Below, one piece after another: positions 1 to 12,858 of a stretch of DNA of 64,000 bases (its first letter is position 1; each line of letters opens with the position of its first letter). A program made the translations under genes and the position numbers. The DNA comes from Salticus scenicus (Eukaryota; Arthropoda; Arachnida; Araneae; Salticidae). The stretch spans positions 234,016,188-234,080,187 of the forward strand of contig OZ005650.1 of the NCBI GenBank assembly GCA_963930645.1. Direction: 5' to 3'. A model generated the notes under the pieces. It saw only the letters and a program-made list of their open reading frames with translations, was not told the origin of the DNA and made no database searches.

Positions 1-403
1 TGTGGCAATGACACTATTCCAAAGTAACCCATTGCGACAGCTATTGCGTATGGGCAGGTTAAACCAACTATGTTTTTTAATATGTATCACTGTAACAATT
101 TTATTGAAAAAAAGTAAAGAAATGATCTTATAGTCACTAGATAGTTGTGGCATACTAACTGCAAAACCCATAAACTACGACTTTGGAAAAGAGAAAGGAA
201 ATCTATTTTTTAATTTTATAGGGCGAGAACCACAGAAAAAGCTACCAAAAAAAAAAAAAGAAAAGAAAAGAAAAGATATCGATTTGTATTCAGGCTAGCA
301 GTTAAAGCAACACTGAAAACTATTTTTAATTGTCTATCAAACAAAAGCTGAGGGAAAAAAAAAATAATGAAATCGGTTTTCAACTATACCAGGCTAAATA
401 CTA
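1..403. other. AT-rich sequence, no gene seen
   Basis: I see no open frame or element end here. There is an A/G-rich tract near 249-275 and short A-runs. The segmental repeat starts just after it, so this is the unique left flank of copy 1. Confidence 0.5.
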
Positions 404-2249
404 AGCGAGAAAAGTAATAATGACTTCGCATTTTTAGTTGTCATTTAATCGCATATTTGCTTGAGATTTGTTCAGTTTTCTGTTTAATATGTTCATTACT
501 TGTTCTATAGACTTATTTAATCGCTCAAAAAATGTTAAATGTATTCTTTACCGTTCACTAATATAAGTTTCAACCCAAACATTACACGTTTCATAAAAGA
601 TCATTATGTAATTGTGCTGATGCTGAGAATAGGATTATCTGTGCATGTATTGAATTTAGGTATGTTTGGAATAGAAAATGTCATGGATAAAACATGCTTA
701 AGATAATATCGCAATCAAAAATCTCGTACATTATGGTCAGTGGATCTTAGTGGCCACTATGTTTGAAAATTAGGCCTGATAATTCTGTAATTTATGAAAT
801 GCATGCTGAACAGCCAATTACAGGATTACCAATATACTGAAAAGAGCAATCTTGCACGGATATTGAGTTATTAGCACACTGACGTTGATAAAATATTTAA
901 ATGACAAAGTTGTTCAAAAGAGAATCATATACACCAATTGACCGCGCAAGTAACTCGTCTCTCAGGACCTATCTCCTCGAAAAATAATGAAAATTAGATT
1001 AATTAGTACCTTACATTTTCCGAAAGAAAATATATTTTTTTTTATTTTAAGTATAATTTACAAATAATTACAAACGATAATTACAATATTTTTTATTTAA
1101 CATATATTAACGGATTTTCCGTTACCGATATTTCACAATCGTGAGTAATGATATATTTGTGGATATGCAAATGTGCTTCATCTGTTTACAATATGTTTTA
1201 TAGTCATTCATTGTCCATTTCCGTGCAATCCATAAATTCTAAGGTAAAGGACATCGTTAAATTACATTGTTCTACATGCTTACTCTTAAGTAGAGATCGA
1301 TCCTTCATTTAGAGTAGGTCTATCCAACCCAAAACACTTGGTGTGCTGCATTGGAAATCTATTTTATTTAGGTGGGCCGCTCCGTACTTATATCTGTGTG
1401 TGTGTATATATATATGCTTGGGAGTGAATGAATTATGTATGTTTTTTCAGGGGAGGGCAGGATAAAGATTTGTACAAAAATATATATTAACTTATTTTCA
1501 TTCATTAATTAACAATAGAACAGTGAAAAATTTATGACAGTACATTAATAACTACAGTAAAAAAAAAAAATAATAATAATAATGGATCAAATAATATTTC
1601 ATTAAAACAGTGAGATTCTTTAGCTACCATAATCGTTGAAAGGTACTTTTACTTCGAAAAGTTTGAACGGATTCATTAATTTTTAATCTGTTAACCAATG
1701 TTGTCAAATTTCAAATAAAGCAATTTTTGTATTTTGCACATCTGGCTAACCATACCTTTTGAATGATACCATTTTCAACCCTCTACTCCCATAATTAATA
1801 TGTTGAAAGTTTACCACAAATTGCATCCTTGCCTATTAATATATAGATATTAAAAATAAAATATCATCGTTTGTGTACACCCCCGCTTACCCCAGAAAAA
1901 AAAGTCAAATTTGCTATTGGTAAATTGTCGATGCTGCTATTGGTAACAAAGAAATTTATCATTTGCAAATAAATAAAAAGCGTTATTTAAGTATTTTCAG
2001 TAAAAAAATGAATATAGGATTATAGTTTAACGTCTGCAATAATCTTTTCTACTTTTAGAAAACTTAATGTAAAAAAAAAAAAGAAAAGAATAAGAAATAA
2101 ATAAAGAAAAGAAAAGAAAAAGAAATAAATTAAAAACTTAGCCTTCTCATAATGTTTTAGAGAAGAAAAAAATTATTAGAATAATGAAAACATATAAAAA
2201 AAAACCTAGAGTTTTTAAAAGATTAAGCAAAAATTTAATTCTGCTCTCA

Positions 2250-4260
2250 AAGGGGGGTGGGGGAGGTTATTGTTATTTCACATGGGAGAAACGCAATTTC
2301 ACATATCCTTCATATGTCGAGTAAATAAATAGATATCAGTAAGAGTTTTGCTTTTGAATTTAGCAAACAAAAACATTTAAAAATCGATTTCTAGGATTTT
2401 AGAAATTCTGTCTCCAAAAGACGAGGGAGAAAAATTTAATTTCACATAACCCTTCATCTATACATATAAAAGAGTACATCCACCACTGAGTGAACACTGC
2501 AGTAGGGGATGCAACGTGGGACTGGATTATGAACTTTCGTTTGAAGGATAGTTCTAGAGACTTGACACCAGTTAGGACGGGATTTTGCAGAATTCCTTCC
2601 TTTCCTTACTGGGGATAGGCGGCAGAAACACGTTTGAGAGTACAACTCGGCTCAAAATTACTTCACGGTGAAGAAATTGCACAGCAAAATTAACAATTAT
2701 AAATAAATAAAAATTGTCGTTATACGAATTTTTTATTTGAAGCGGGAAGGGAGAAAGTCGTACTTATTGGGAGGGAGGGGGGATTACGAGTCTCGATTTT
2801 CATGCATATAGAAATTGTGCGTTTTTTTAGAATATATTTCCCAAAACTAATTTTGCTATTCTCGATCTTTTTTTCTTTTTCTTTTGAGGAGGGGGGGGGA
2901 TTTATGTAGAGCAGATTTGAGAGCCCCCCTTTTGCTTTAAATTTACCCCGGGGCGTTTATGGAAGCTGCATTCACGAATTTTGGTGTATGGATTGCTTAT
3001 TTGCATGAAGCATCAACTGTGACGTGATTTTGCGGAATCCCAGCATTTCCCCCCAATGGCAGTTTTCAAGCGTAACTCAGTCTCAAATTATCGCATGACG
3101 ACAATTTTGGTATCTGTGTGTGCTATGTGTATTCAACGCATACTATAAAGGCATTTTGTGAAGTTTCCCCCCCCCTTCCCCCGCCCCCCTTTGAGATCGG
3201 TGAAGAAAAAAGGCATTTCCAATTGTAACTCATTTCTAATTTCTCAGAAAGACGATTTTCCAGTGTATGGAAAACTGCTCTAAAAGAAAAAAAAAAAAAC
3301 GAGATCTGATAACATTATTGCTGATTTTTATGTAAAATGACCTCCTGAATCCGAATATGACTCTCTTTGTGCCCAGTCACCCACCATTTTCTAGATACAT
3401 CACCCCCTCCCTCAATTTCTTTCCCTGTTCGATAACTTTATGACCATGAATTTGATTTGAAGAATGAAAAATAATTAATTTAACACCGAAAAACAAACAA
3501 ACAAAAAAATATATATAAAAATATGTTTAATAAATAATATATAAAAATACAAATAGTATATAAAAATAATAATGTATAAAAATAATAATATATAAAAATA
3601 TGTTTAAAATTAACATTAATAACAGATTGAAAAAATATAAGATATGTAAAACATAATTTCAGTGGCAAATCCCCCTCAAAAATTTTCCCTTGTCGCAAAT
3701 GTCCATGTTTCAGAATTTTCCAACTCTGTAGTCCCTCAGAAGATATTTAACGGTTAAAATAATCCTCCCCTTTCCTAAAAATCAAATTTATATCAATAAA
3801 ATCACTAAAAAATGATAAAAATAGGGGGCTGTTCCTAAAAAATTGTGGGTGATAGAGCAAAATTCGTATTCAGGAGGTCATTTTACATAAGAATATGCTG
3901 AAATGGTGTGAAGGGCAATTTTCATACCGAGCCTTGTTATGAGATCTTAAAATACTTTATACATGTATTTTGTGAAATTTCCGTCCTTCCTCCTTTGTTG
4001 GGGAGGGGTAGCAAAAAACACGTTTCCAAGTGTTTCCACCTCATTTCAAATTATCTCAGGAAAGTAATTTTTCGGTATGTGAGTGGGGTATGTGTACCCA
4101 ACACTATGCATTGATGTTGCGAAATATTCCCTCCCCCCTCCCCTCTGAGATCGCAGGGGGGGGGGCAAAAAAAAATTCTAGGAATGCGATTTTTTGATGT
4201 GTAAGTTTGTTATGCATACCAAAAACAGACTATAAAGTAATTCTTTTTTCAATTTTCTTC
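2250..4260. repeat. G-run-rich imperfect tandem repeat
   Basis: The stretch repeats a loose unit of roughly 120-150 bases. Units open with ATTTTGYGRAATTYCC-like text (near 2582, 3028, 3153, 3968 and 4115), pass through a run of G or C, then AAACACGTTT, then TCAAATTATCTCAGGA-like text. Unit boundaries are blurred, so this is an old array. The 13-base palindrome CTTCACGGTGAAG at 2661-2673 also occurs inside the Helitrons at 30099 and 33127, which ties this array to those elements. No protein is supported; reading frames are open only because stop codons are locally rare. Confidence 0.6.
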
Positions 4261-5615
4261 TTATAGAGGGGGAACGCAATTTTTGAGCGATTTTTGGTTT
4301 CAATTTTCTGATTTTAGGAGATTTTTATATTAATAAGTTATATGTAATTTTGGAAATTCTTTTAAATATAGTGATCAGCGAAATGTGTAACGCCTACTAC
4401 TATATATATTATTTGAATTATGTGCTAGTTTCTGCAAGGTAAAAATATTTGCTTTTTTATTATCCGTTCAGGCTTAATATGCAAATCGCTATGTGAAAAA
4501 TCGCAATGATTATGTAAAAATCAAAAATTGAAATACAGGTAAAATAACCTGATTTGCCCTCACATGACTTTCCATACTCTGAATTTGGATATTATAAAGA
4601 CAAATTACAGAATAAAGTGTAAGATAAAATTACTTCATATAAATATATTTCATAAAGAGTCCAAAACAATTTTAAAAACAAGTTTGTTTGGTGTATGTTT
4701 CTGAATGTGGAGTGGTATTGCCCACTTCACTCTCCGTTTGAACAAGGTAATTACTCTATTAAAAAACATATAATAATAAATAAATATGACTATTTTTAAA
4801 TTTATATATATATATTCAAATTACTGAGAAAACTTTCGTTTACAGAATTCAGTGAAACTTACCAATATGAGGCAAAGTCTTTCAAAGACATCTTCAGTTG
4901 ATGATTAATATTCCAAACTCGATAAAAATTCCAAAATTAATATCGCAGACGTGCTTTAAAAAAAGAAATAGATTTGACTCAGGCTTAAATTTTTTTGACG
5001 TGGAATCCCGTTCTCGATCATGCAGACTCCTAAATGTATTGGTCTATTGTAATGTCATTAATCATGTCTAAGCATAGTTGCTAATTTAGCGCCTATTGAC
5101 CACCGGAAAATTTTGATAGAAATATATATATTAATTAATTAGCGAGCTGTAATGGTTTTCACTGATTAAGTAAAATAAAAAAAATTATTAAAATTTTCCA
5201 ATAGCCAAAAGTTGCTAAGTTGTCAACTATGTGTGTAAGTTCGAGTAAAATCGGTTTGGTAAAAGTGCATTAAAAACGAATATCAAGATTTGTCATAAGC
5301 AAACAGATACTTGTCCCTGCCTCTGATGAGAAAGATTCCTGCGAATGCCTGAGAATTGTTGAAAATTGTATTGTTGTGGACAACAGACAAGGAGTTATAC
5401 TTTAAACGAAATCGATTCCATAGACTTGGGTTAAAATTTGTAAGATTTTACTCAGACAGAACAAACAAATGAAATAGAAGAGTGCAATAAATATATTACT
5501 GAGCAATAGGATTTTTATAAGCAGATCAGCAATCACTAGTATACAAATATTTTCATTATAAACTCCCGTATATGAAAATTGTTTTTTACCACCATGTACC
5601 AGCGGAATACAAAAG
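4261..5615. other. AT-rich segment inside copy 1
   Basis: Non-coding, shared with 20641-21930 in copy 2. A TA run lies near 4805. No element ends or supported exons were seen. Confidence 0.5.
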
Positions 5616-5659
5616 TACCACCTCAGAAAATCGCCATTAATTACAGTGATGAGGTGGTA
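5616..5659. repeat. 10-bp stem hairpin
   Basis: TACCACCTCA at 5616-5625 is the exact reverse complement of TGAGGTGGTA at 5650-5659, with a 24-base spacer. The copy-2 equivalent (22736-22779) keeps the structure with one base changed. It may be an internal end of an old element; no function can be assigned. Confidence 0.45.
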
Positions 5660-6459
5660 TGAATAATTTATACTGCCTATAGCTTTAAAAAGTACTCTTA
5701 ACTAACTGAAAAAATATGTTTATTTATTTATTTATTTAATTTTTTTTTAATAATGCGGTAGATAAAGGATTAAAATGTACACTATCTACCAATAAGTGTT
5801 TAGACACTTTCGAATTTAGACGTTTTGTCCAATATCTAGAAAAAATTTGAAGAAATTATCTTGAAACTTTGGAAGTACAAAGAATATGTTATACATCATA
5901 TATTTCAGAAAAGACTCATATACTATGCATGCTTAAAACATTAAGTGGATTTCTGTAATTTAATTTATTTCTCTATTGACTTAATGAAAAAACGTGAGTG
6001 TGTGGATGACCCCTGAAAGAAAATACTCTTCGGTCAATAACTAAAAAAATACTTACTTTTTTTTGCGGACAATATTCTGAATTTCTAGGATATTTCACAA
6101 TGTTTCTGGTATGAGGTGAGCAAAACATTTGGCTATCAAATTATGCAAAGTTTTTTTTTTTTTTTTTTTTTTTTTTTTATCATTCGCACATGCGCTGCGT
6201 AAACTATTTTCATAAAAAGGCTTACATTTCATGAGATATTTAAAATATATGTATTCTGATTGCAGTATATTGTTTCAAAAGTCTTTTTCTAGTTTATCTA
6301 AAAGTGGGAATAATTTTTATTTAAAACTCTGCATATTATAAATAAAAAACTTGCTGATTTCATTTTTTAAGTTTTAAAATATATGCTTATATCATCATGT
6401 TAAAAAATAATTTAACGTGTTATCGTTACACAAATGCATCTGCAAATTGTATACTAGGT

Positions 6460-7240
6460 TTATAGTAACATATCCCACAGTTACAGATCATTTCGTTCAC
6501 TTAATGATACAAGGTGATCACAAACTTTATTGACTTTGCTCAATTTGTTACTGGCGCCATAATTATTGTTTTAACCCAATGTTCACCGATAAACATGAGG
6601 GAGATCTTGTTCTTTACATGGCCAGTGTTTAAAAACATTTCATTTAGAGATAAAATTTTAAACTGGAGAAAACTCATCATTTGTAAATCTTGCTAAACCA
6701 TTGAGGTGGAGTGTAAAATACCACGTTTGGTCTTCTTGCTGCCATTAGTTCTTGAGATATGCTAATAACAGACACTCAGGACTCATAGACAGGTACACAA
6801 ACAGACACAGAGATCAATCACTAAAAAGATGTTGTTTAGATTCAAGTTACCTCAAAACGTGTAAATATAAGAAAAACTCAATTTCAAAACTTTGATCTTA
6901 AAACAATACATTCTCTACCATATATATGGATAAAAGAAAGTAAAAATAAGCTGAATTTTGGTATTATGTATGTATATTTAATTATTCTTTTAAGTAATTA
7001 TATTTAATGTGCTATTCTTGACAACATATTAAAAAATATAAAAAGAAAATTATGATGCATTTTTTTTTTTTTTTTTTTTTTTTTTTGTATTTTAAAAACT
7101 TTTCTGAAAGCACTTTTATTTATTATTTTACAATTAAATATACAAAACTTTTCCGAACTTTATGTACATTTATGATTTTTAAAATACAGATCTTCTCAAT
7201 TATTCATGTTACTGTATTGACAGATAAAATATACTGAAAA
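6460..7240. repeat. High-identity interspersed block, copy 1
   Basis: This block is nearly identical to 23573-24350: about five substitutions in 6541-7075, far fewer than the flanks show. A third, clearly diverged relative lies at 62925-63175 and shares TTCTTGAGATATGCT and the CAGACACA-rich stretch that follows. It contains a frame of 60 codons (6514-6696), but that frame has no recognisable domain. Its presence at a third site shows it is an interspersed repeat of unknown class. Confidence 0.6.
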
Positions 7241-7629
7241 GTTTGAAAAGTGTCGCTTTGTCATCTATCTTTATTATATGTAAGTTTTAGAGGCATGTCA
7301 TTTGAATAAAACCTCATAGATCACAAAAGTTTTAATGTTATATACAAAGTGTTGATAAAACACTCAAGATAACTTATTGATAAAATAGCATTTTGACCAC
7401 TTATTCTTGTGCTGAAGTTTTATCTTTGAAATTATTTCTATTTGTTTAGTTCAACTAAAGGAATCACAAAAATCAATAATTTATCATTCGCGAAAATATT
7501 TTTAGATCGACTTTATATATGTTTTACTTTTATAATTTTGTTGTCTTTATCTTTGGTATGATTCATTTTTAATTTATGGTATACGAATTATATATAGGTT
7601 TTGAAATTATAATTCATATTTTTTAATAT

Positions 7630-9415
7630 CCCAGGTAGCACAGTATGGTATTTTCAACGTTGAACAAACGGCAATGCATTCCGTTGAATTATAGTTTTTC
7701 CGTAACGTTAATAATCTGAAAATATGTCTCGTTGATTTCCTCATCTTTCAACGGTTGTTTTAATACATTTTACAACGTAAAAAAAACCGTTGTAAAAGGG
7801 TTGTACGAAAACGCAATACTGTCGTTTTTTTTATAACCTAAAAAAAAAGTTGTAAAATGGTTGTTCAGAATCGCAATACTGTCGTGCTTTTTATATCAGT
7901 TTTAAACTGCTTTTCTTATGTCTTATAAACGTTGAAATCCAAGAAAAATAGCTATCTCCATATATCCATTGAATTTTTGTTTCTAAAATATTGCTAACAA
8001 TTTTAAAAAGAAAAAATTAATAAAAAAAAAATGGAACATTCTTTTTTACTTAATTTTTAGACTTTTTTTTTACTAATTTTATTATTTTTTTAATACTCAA
8101 TATACGAAAATATTAGATTCGTAAAAATTTTCAACTTCCGTTTTTCGAGGAAAGCTAAATTTCATAGTACATACAACTGCACAAAATATAATATGTGAGA
8201 CAACCAATATAAAAACGAATGCTGAATTAGTTAAGAGTGTGTATCAGCAGACAGGTGATGCTCTCATTACTCACTTTCAGAGATTTTTACATGACATCTC
8301 AACATCAGTTAATTAAAATTGCTGCAAATTCTGTATATAAAACCTTTATTCTGAGAAGCTGTATAAAACTTTAGTGCATGTTAAATAACATTATATATAG
8401 ATTATTTTTTCAGTAAATATGAAAAAAGTAAAATTTTACAAAAGTACAGTTTTAAAAAAGAGTATTAAATATTTAAAGTTAGATCGACCCCTGAAAATTT
8501 AAGACAAGAATTCAAACATAAAATTAAAGAAGGGAAAAAGAAACACTCACTTTATTACTTGAAAAATCTTGTTTAAATAAATACAGCATCCACAATTAGA
8601 CGAGAACTCTGTAATTTTTAATATTATGCTAGCAGGTAAACACACCCAAAACCAAAGAATATTATAACTTTGAGCTTTTAAGGGAATTTACTAGCTAGCA
8701 AGTTGTTTGGAAATTACGTAAAATGTCAGAAAACTTTCGTACCATTTTAACAGGAAAGCGATATTCATCTTCTTTCACATCACATTCACTTTCAAAATGG
8801 CACGCGTCGTATCGTAAGACGCTTTTAAGGTTTGCCACAATATACTTGGCGATTTCGCATGTAGAACGGGAGGGAGAAAGCGTACATTAGAACACCTTCG
8901 TTAGCTACGGTTTCCGAAAGCCAAAGAACATTCTACTATACTTGTTAATATAATTTGCCGAAAGCGTCCCTTCTTATCATGTTAGAAGTTCTTTCGCAGC
9001 ACACCATATCGTCTAAAACTCTAAAGAAAATTATATTATAACACGCACATCCCGCCAATTGACAATCGTGTATCGATATCAAGTTGAAGAGATTCAACGT
9101 CATTTGACAGAAATAATGACTTATAAAAAGCACCTATTAATTCGTTGAAAAAACATATTTTTTATTAGAATCAAAAAGGAAAACAAAAACAAATAAAATA
9201 CCTATTTTAAAACGTCGAAAAAAATAACAGAAAAAGTACAACCATAAAATAACGTTTGTTATAGGTTTTCTTTATTACTGTGTAAATATTCGAAATTGTT
9301 CAGTGAGAATATTGCGAAATAAAAACTATTTTTCAACGGACATAAAATAACGTAACCAATTTTACTCTGTTCAGACTTATTTGCAACGCTATAACAACGT
9401 TATGTGTTACCTGGG
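7630..9415. mobile_element. TIR DNA transposon (1786 bp), non-autonomous
   Basis: The element begins CCCAGGTAGCACA and ends TGTGTTACCTGGG, so its ends are inverted repeats of about 13 bases with one mismatch. AT lies on both sides and copy 2 has a single AT at the empty site (24738-24739), which gives a 2-bp AT target duplication. The interior has no transposase frame. It carries an imperfect direct repeat of roughly 65 bases near 7770-7890 and many AACGTTG/CAACGTT-like words near both ends. I recall the ISL2EU group as having AT target duplications, so it is one candidate; the assignment is not proven. Confidence 0.85.
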
Positions 9416-9592
9416 ATTTCAATTAATCTGTAATCACCTATATGTAATTAATTTCTACTTAATCATATATGTAATCACGCTGTTTTTAATTATTTTAATG
9501 CGTATTGAAAGGAATATTTCAGAAAGAATATTTGATGCGATTAAGCAGCATAAAGTGATCTACATTTGGGTCCATTATATATTTTACTACTC

Positions 9593-10010
9593 ACAAGAAA
9601 ACATTCAAAAGGTGTCGTCTTCAAAAAATATTGAAAAAAATATATGTGATTCCACTCTTCATAAAACACCAGAAAGTGAAAAAATTATCGGCTGAAATTA
9701 ATTACAGCGACCACAAAAAAATATCAAAATTAAGCATTTTTGTCGATTTAGCGCTGTTAGGCGATAAGCTCGCTGGCACCGGATTGCCGTGTACGAAGAG
9801 AACCGTGTTTTGCTTCTCTGCCAAGTACTCAAAATCAATCGCCTAACAGTGTGAAATCGTCAAATAGGCTTAATTTTGATAATTTTTTATGGTCGCTTTA
9901 ATTAATTTCAGCCGATCATTTTTTCACTTTCTGGTGTTTTATGAAGAGTAGAATATCATATATTTTTTTCAATATTTTTTGAAGACGACACCTTTTGAAT
10001 GTTTCCTTGT
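9593..10010. mobile_element. Long-arm foldback element, copy 1
   Basis: Two arms of about 165 bases (9593-9760 and about 9845-10010) are reverse complements with only scattered mismatches. They start ACAAGAAAACATTC and end GAATGTTTCCTTGT. The loop of about 85 bases contains a small GAGAA/TTCTC hairpin. Open frames on both strands in the arms are mirror images of one sequence, not genes. A transcript through it would form a long duplex. The same element is at 24915-25339, so it predates the segmental duplication. Confidence 0.8.
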
Positions 10011-10594
10011 CAGAGAAACTGACAGAAAATACCCACAGCCAGCACCACATTCCTAAGCTAAATGGTAATGGGAAAAACTGTTGATAAAAAATTTGGGTGA
10101 CGGAAGTCCACCATATATTGTTCTTTTTTCCTGTTTCTGTTAAGAAAAGTAAAACTATGATCAAGTTTTAAGTAGATTGTATAAATATCTTGTACACTCT
10201 TGAAGTTCACTTGTAAGTGTTGGTAATATGATGGCAAGGTTTAGTAGTACATGGTAGTTCCGTACAAGCCGAAGGTGGTAACGTTTTCGTATGGATCAAG
10301 CTGTTATAAATGTTACAGGTGTGTTTTCAAAAAAATCTAGTGGAAGTTTTTTTACAACATTTGTCTCGTTTTAATTGAGGATTGCTGCACTATGAGTTGT
10401 ATCTATACAGAAAAAAAAACTTTACGATCACCTTTATGTAAAACTGCACGGTGCTTAGTTACTTCCAGAACGAGAGCAAGGTATATTTTAACATTGTTAC
10501 ACTGCATTCAACGTAAAAAAATAACATAAATTAATAAGATACTTAAAAAGCATAATTACAGTAAAACATGGTGGTACTAGATTTAATAATTAAT

Positions 10595-11530
10595 CTACAG
10601 GGCTACGCAAAGATGTTCCGACATTCTATGGAATCATCCTATTAACTGTGAATTTGGAACAAATATTTGTGTGTTACATGGAATTAGCATTGTGGTTTCT
10701 GGTGTATATAATGTTTATAAATCTTATACAGGGATACACAAAGGAGACTGATGTATATAAGTTTATAGATCACGTTTCATTTAAGTGCATTTTAATACCG
10801 TTTCTTTGCATGCAACTTAATAAAATTAGCATTATTTGGATGCTTAAGTGTATGCCTTCAATAAGAAATTATAAGTACAGAATGTATAATAAGTCTACAG
10901 GTTTATATTAGTATGTTTTGGCTATCACAAAACTTTTCTCTATGTTTTCCCATACACATTATTTATTAAAATTATTATTTATAAAATTATTTTTCATGGT
11001 GAGTGCAAACAACTATCATTTGGTAGATATGTACCACAAAATGTCGAAGGAAAGAAAATTTTGTGCCCCAAATTTTTATTTTAAACTTATCAAAACTTTT
11101 TAAAAAGTCCTTAATGTATCCAAATTAAGTGCGTTTTAAAATAAATTCCAACAAAGATGACTTTTCTATGATTTATGTACAGAAGTCTGTGCGTCTTTCT
11201 TCTATCTAATTTCAATATATTATTAGAGAATACCTTGAAGATGATATAATAATACATACTATTTATGTTTAGCATGGTATTTTTCTGGTACAAACATTGT
11301 CTGGTATAAAATGGTATACATTACGTAATTGGTTTGTGTACGGGAAGTCCCAAAAGATTTTTATTACATCATGGTCTACAGGAGCATTTACTTCAAAAAA
11401 GCCTTTTCCAATATCTTTATTCTTCACGCAGCATAATGATATTAACACTATTTATTCATATCCACAAAACAATGTTTCATATAGAATATGGTGTGACTGA
11501 TTTGCTTAACAGGATCACACAAAGATGATT
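10595..11530. other. Region with ACAGGGNTAC-type element ends
   Basis: ACAGGGCTACGCAAAG (10599), ACAGGGATACACAAAG (10728) and AACAGGATCACACAAAG (11508) resemble one another. A related TTTACAGGGCTACCC appears in reverse twice at 62565-62728. Such words are typical of Tc1/mariner-like MITE ends, but I could not pair them into a full element. The region is conserved at 26190-27120. Confidence 0.3.
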
Positions 11531-11673
11531 AGATACATTAAAGGATATAAAAAGAAATTAATACTCTCTTGAAAAAGCTTTGATTTTATTAAAAATCCAT
11601 ACACGAAAATGACAAATGTTTGAAACTCAAAAATTCAAACAGAATATCGATCGAAAAATTCCATGATTCAAAA

Positions 11674-11997
11674 TCTTAATTATAAAAGCGAAATGGGGTC
11701 TGTCTGTCAGCTGTCTACAGAATAATCTACCGAACTTACAGATATGACATTTGGCACATAGATAGTCTCTAACGTTTCCGTGTGCACTTCGAAGCCGGAA
11801 TTTAAAGTTTTTAATTAAGAAAAAAGTTAATAATTAAAACGTATTCACGTGTTTAACTCTATTAAATTTCCCGACATTTTTCTTTGCGTTGTAATTTCAG
11901 CCTGTTGCCAATAAAATAAAACGCATACAACTTTTTATTTAATTTATTTTCAAATTTTTCGAACATAAAAAGAAACATTTCTCTACACGTGTAACAT

Positions 11998-12028
<31 letters not shown>

Positions 12029-12815
12029 ATTAATTAATTAATTAAATTAAACCTGTATCATCAAAAATTTCTGATAAAACTGATGTCATATCACTTTTAA
12101 TTTTTTTTATTTATTAGGGGCCCTTCCCCCTGCTCGCTCCGCTAACCAACCACCAAAGGAAGCTTCGCCTTCCCCAAATTCGCTTTACTTATTAATCTTG
12201 ACGGGGCTCTGTACGCTTATTTGCTCCTTTGCTTTTCAATGAATAGGAATATTAATAGTGCATAATGCAAGACAAAAACAGAAAAATGTTATAGAGCCAT
12301 CCCCGTATTCAATGTTAAATTCAAATACGTAATATTTAATACCCCATTTTTAATATTTATTTATATTTTATAAATATGCTAAAAATCAGTAATTTTTTCA
12401 GAACAGAAATTCGTAATATCTAGAACATTTAGCGTTACAGTTTTATTATATGACCCCTTTTAATTTTTTGTTACTGTTTGGCAATGAATCTTTTTGGTAT
12501 AACTGCATGTTAAAGAAAAAAATATATATATATAGTACTCATTTTGGCGATATCTGTCATCCTTGGCAATTTTTGTATTTGGCGATCAGAAACATAATAC
12601 GAAAATATACATGCCAGTTGTATATTTTGGCAATATACTTTATACGAAATATTGATTCGTATTATTCTTTGCTCTCTTAATATACATTAATAAAATAACC
12701 ATGATTTTTGAAAGGAATTATATATGTTCGGCACATAACTTAGCATTTTTTTAATCGCCAAAGACGATAGATATTAAATCTGTTCCTCTATTTTTTCTAA
12801 TGCCTATATTTTTAG
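11674..12815 (+). mobile_element. Helitron-like element, 3' end not seen, copy 1
   Basis: The start TCTTAATTATAAAAGCG followed by GTCTGTCTGTCAGCTG is a Helitron-type 5' region. The interior has TTATTAGGGGCCCTTCC and GCTCGCTCCGCTAACC motifs, then a GGCGATNNNNNTTTTGG-like stretch that also occurs inside the Helitron at 12859-15095. No CTRR end with a hairpin was found before the segmental repeat stops, so the element is probably truncated. It is non-coding. Confidence 0.5.
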
Positions 12816-12845
12816 GTTGATTTCTTTAGAAATCGACCTATTGCA
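12816..12845. repeat. Hairpin at repeat/Helitron boundary
   Basis: AGGTTGATTTC and GAAATCGACCT form an 11-bp stem with one G-T pair around TTTA. It lies exactly between the end of the segmental repeat and the start of the Helitron at 12859. Copy 2 lacks it. Confidence 0.5.
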
Positions 12846-12858
12846 ATCACTTCGTTTA

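Larger units (their letters stand above)
404..12815 (+). repeat. Segmental repeat, copy 1 (about 12.4 kb)
   Basis: This block aligns in direct orientation with 16658-28408. Shared anchors include GTAATAATGACTTCGCATTT near 411 and 16668, the ORF-like stretch at 6514 and 23627, the foldback at 9593 and 24915, and the right end TCTAATGCCTATATTTTT near 12798 and 28391. Similarity varies along the block: some stretches differ at several positions per 50 bases, while 6541-7075 shows only about five differences. Copy 1 holds a TIR element at 7630-9415 that copy 2 lacks. There are no terminal inverted repeats at the block ends, so a duplication of a host segment loaded with repeats is likelier than one large transposon. 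I find no intact gene inside. An uncollapsed haplotype in the assembly is an alternative. Confidence 0.88.

Noticed and set aside
6514..6696. 60-codon frame retained in both segmental copies
   Set aside because: The surrounding non-coding bases are equally conserved, and the diverged copy at 62.9 kb does not cover it. No domain.
9916..10164. Frames in both arms of the foldback (also 25245-25589)
   Set aside because: They are translations of the inverted arms and share the tail FIKHQKVKK because the arms mirror each other.
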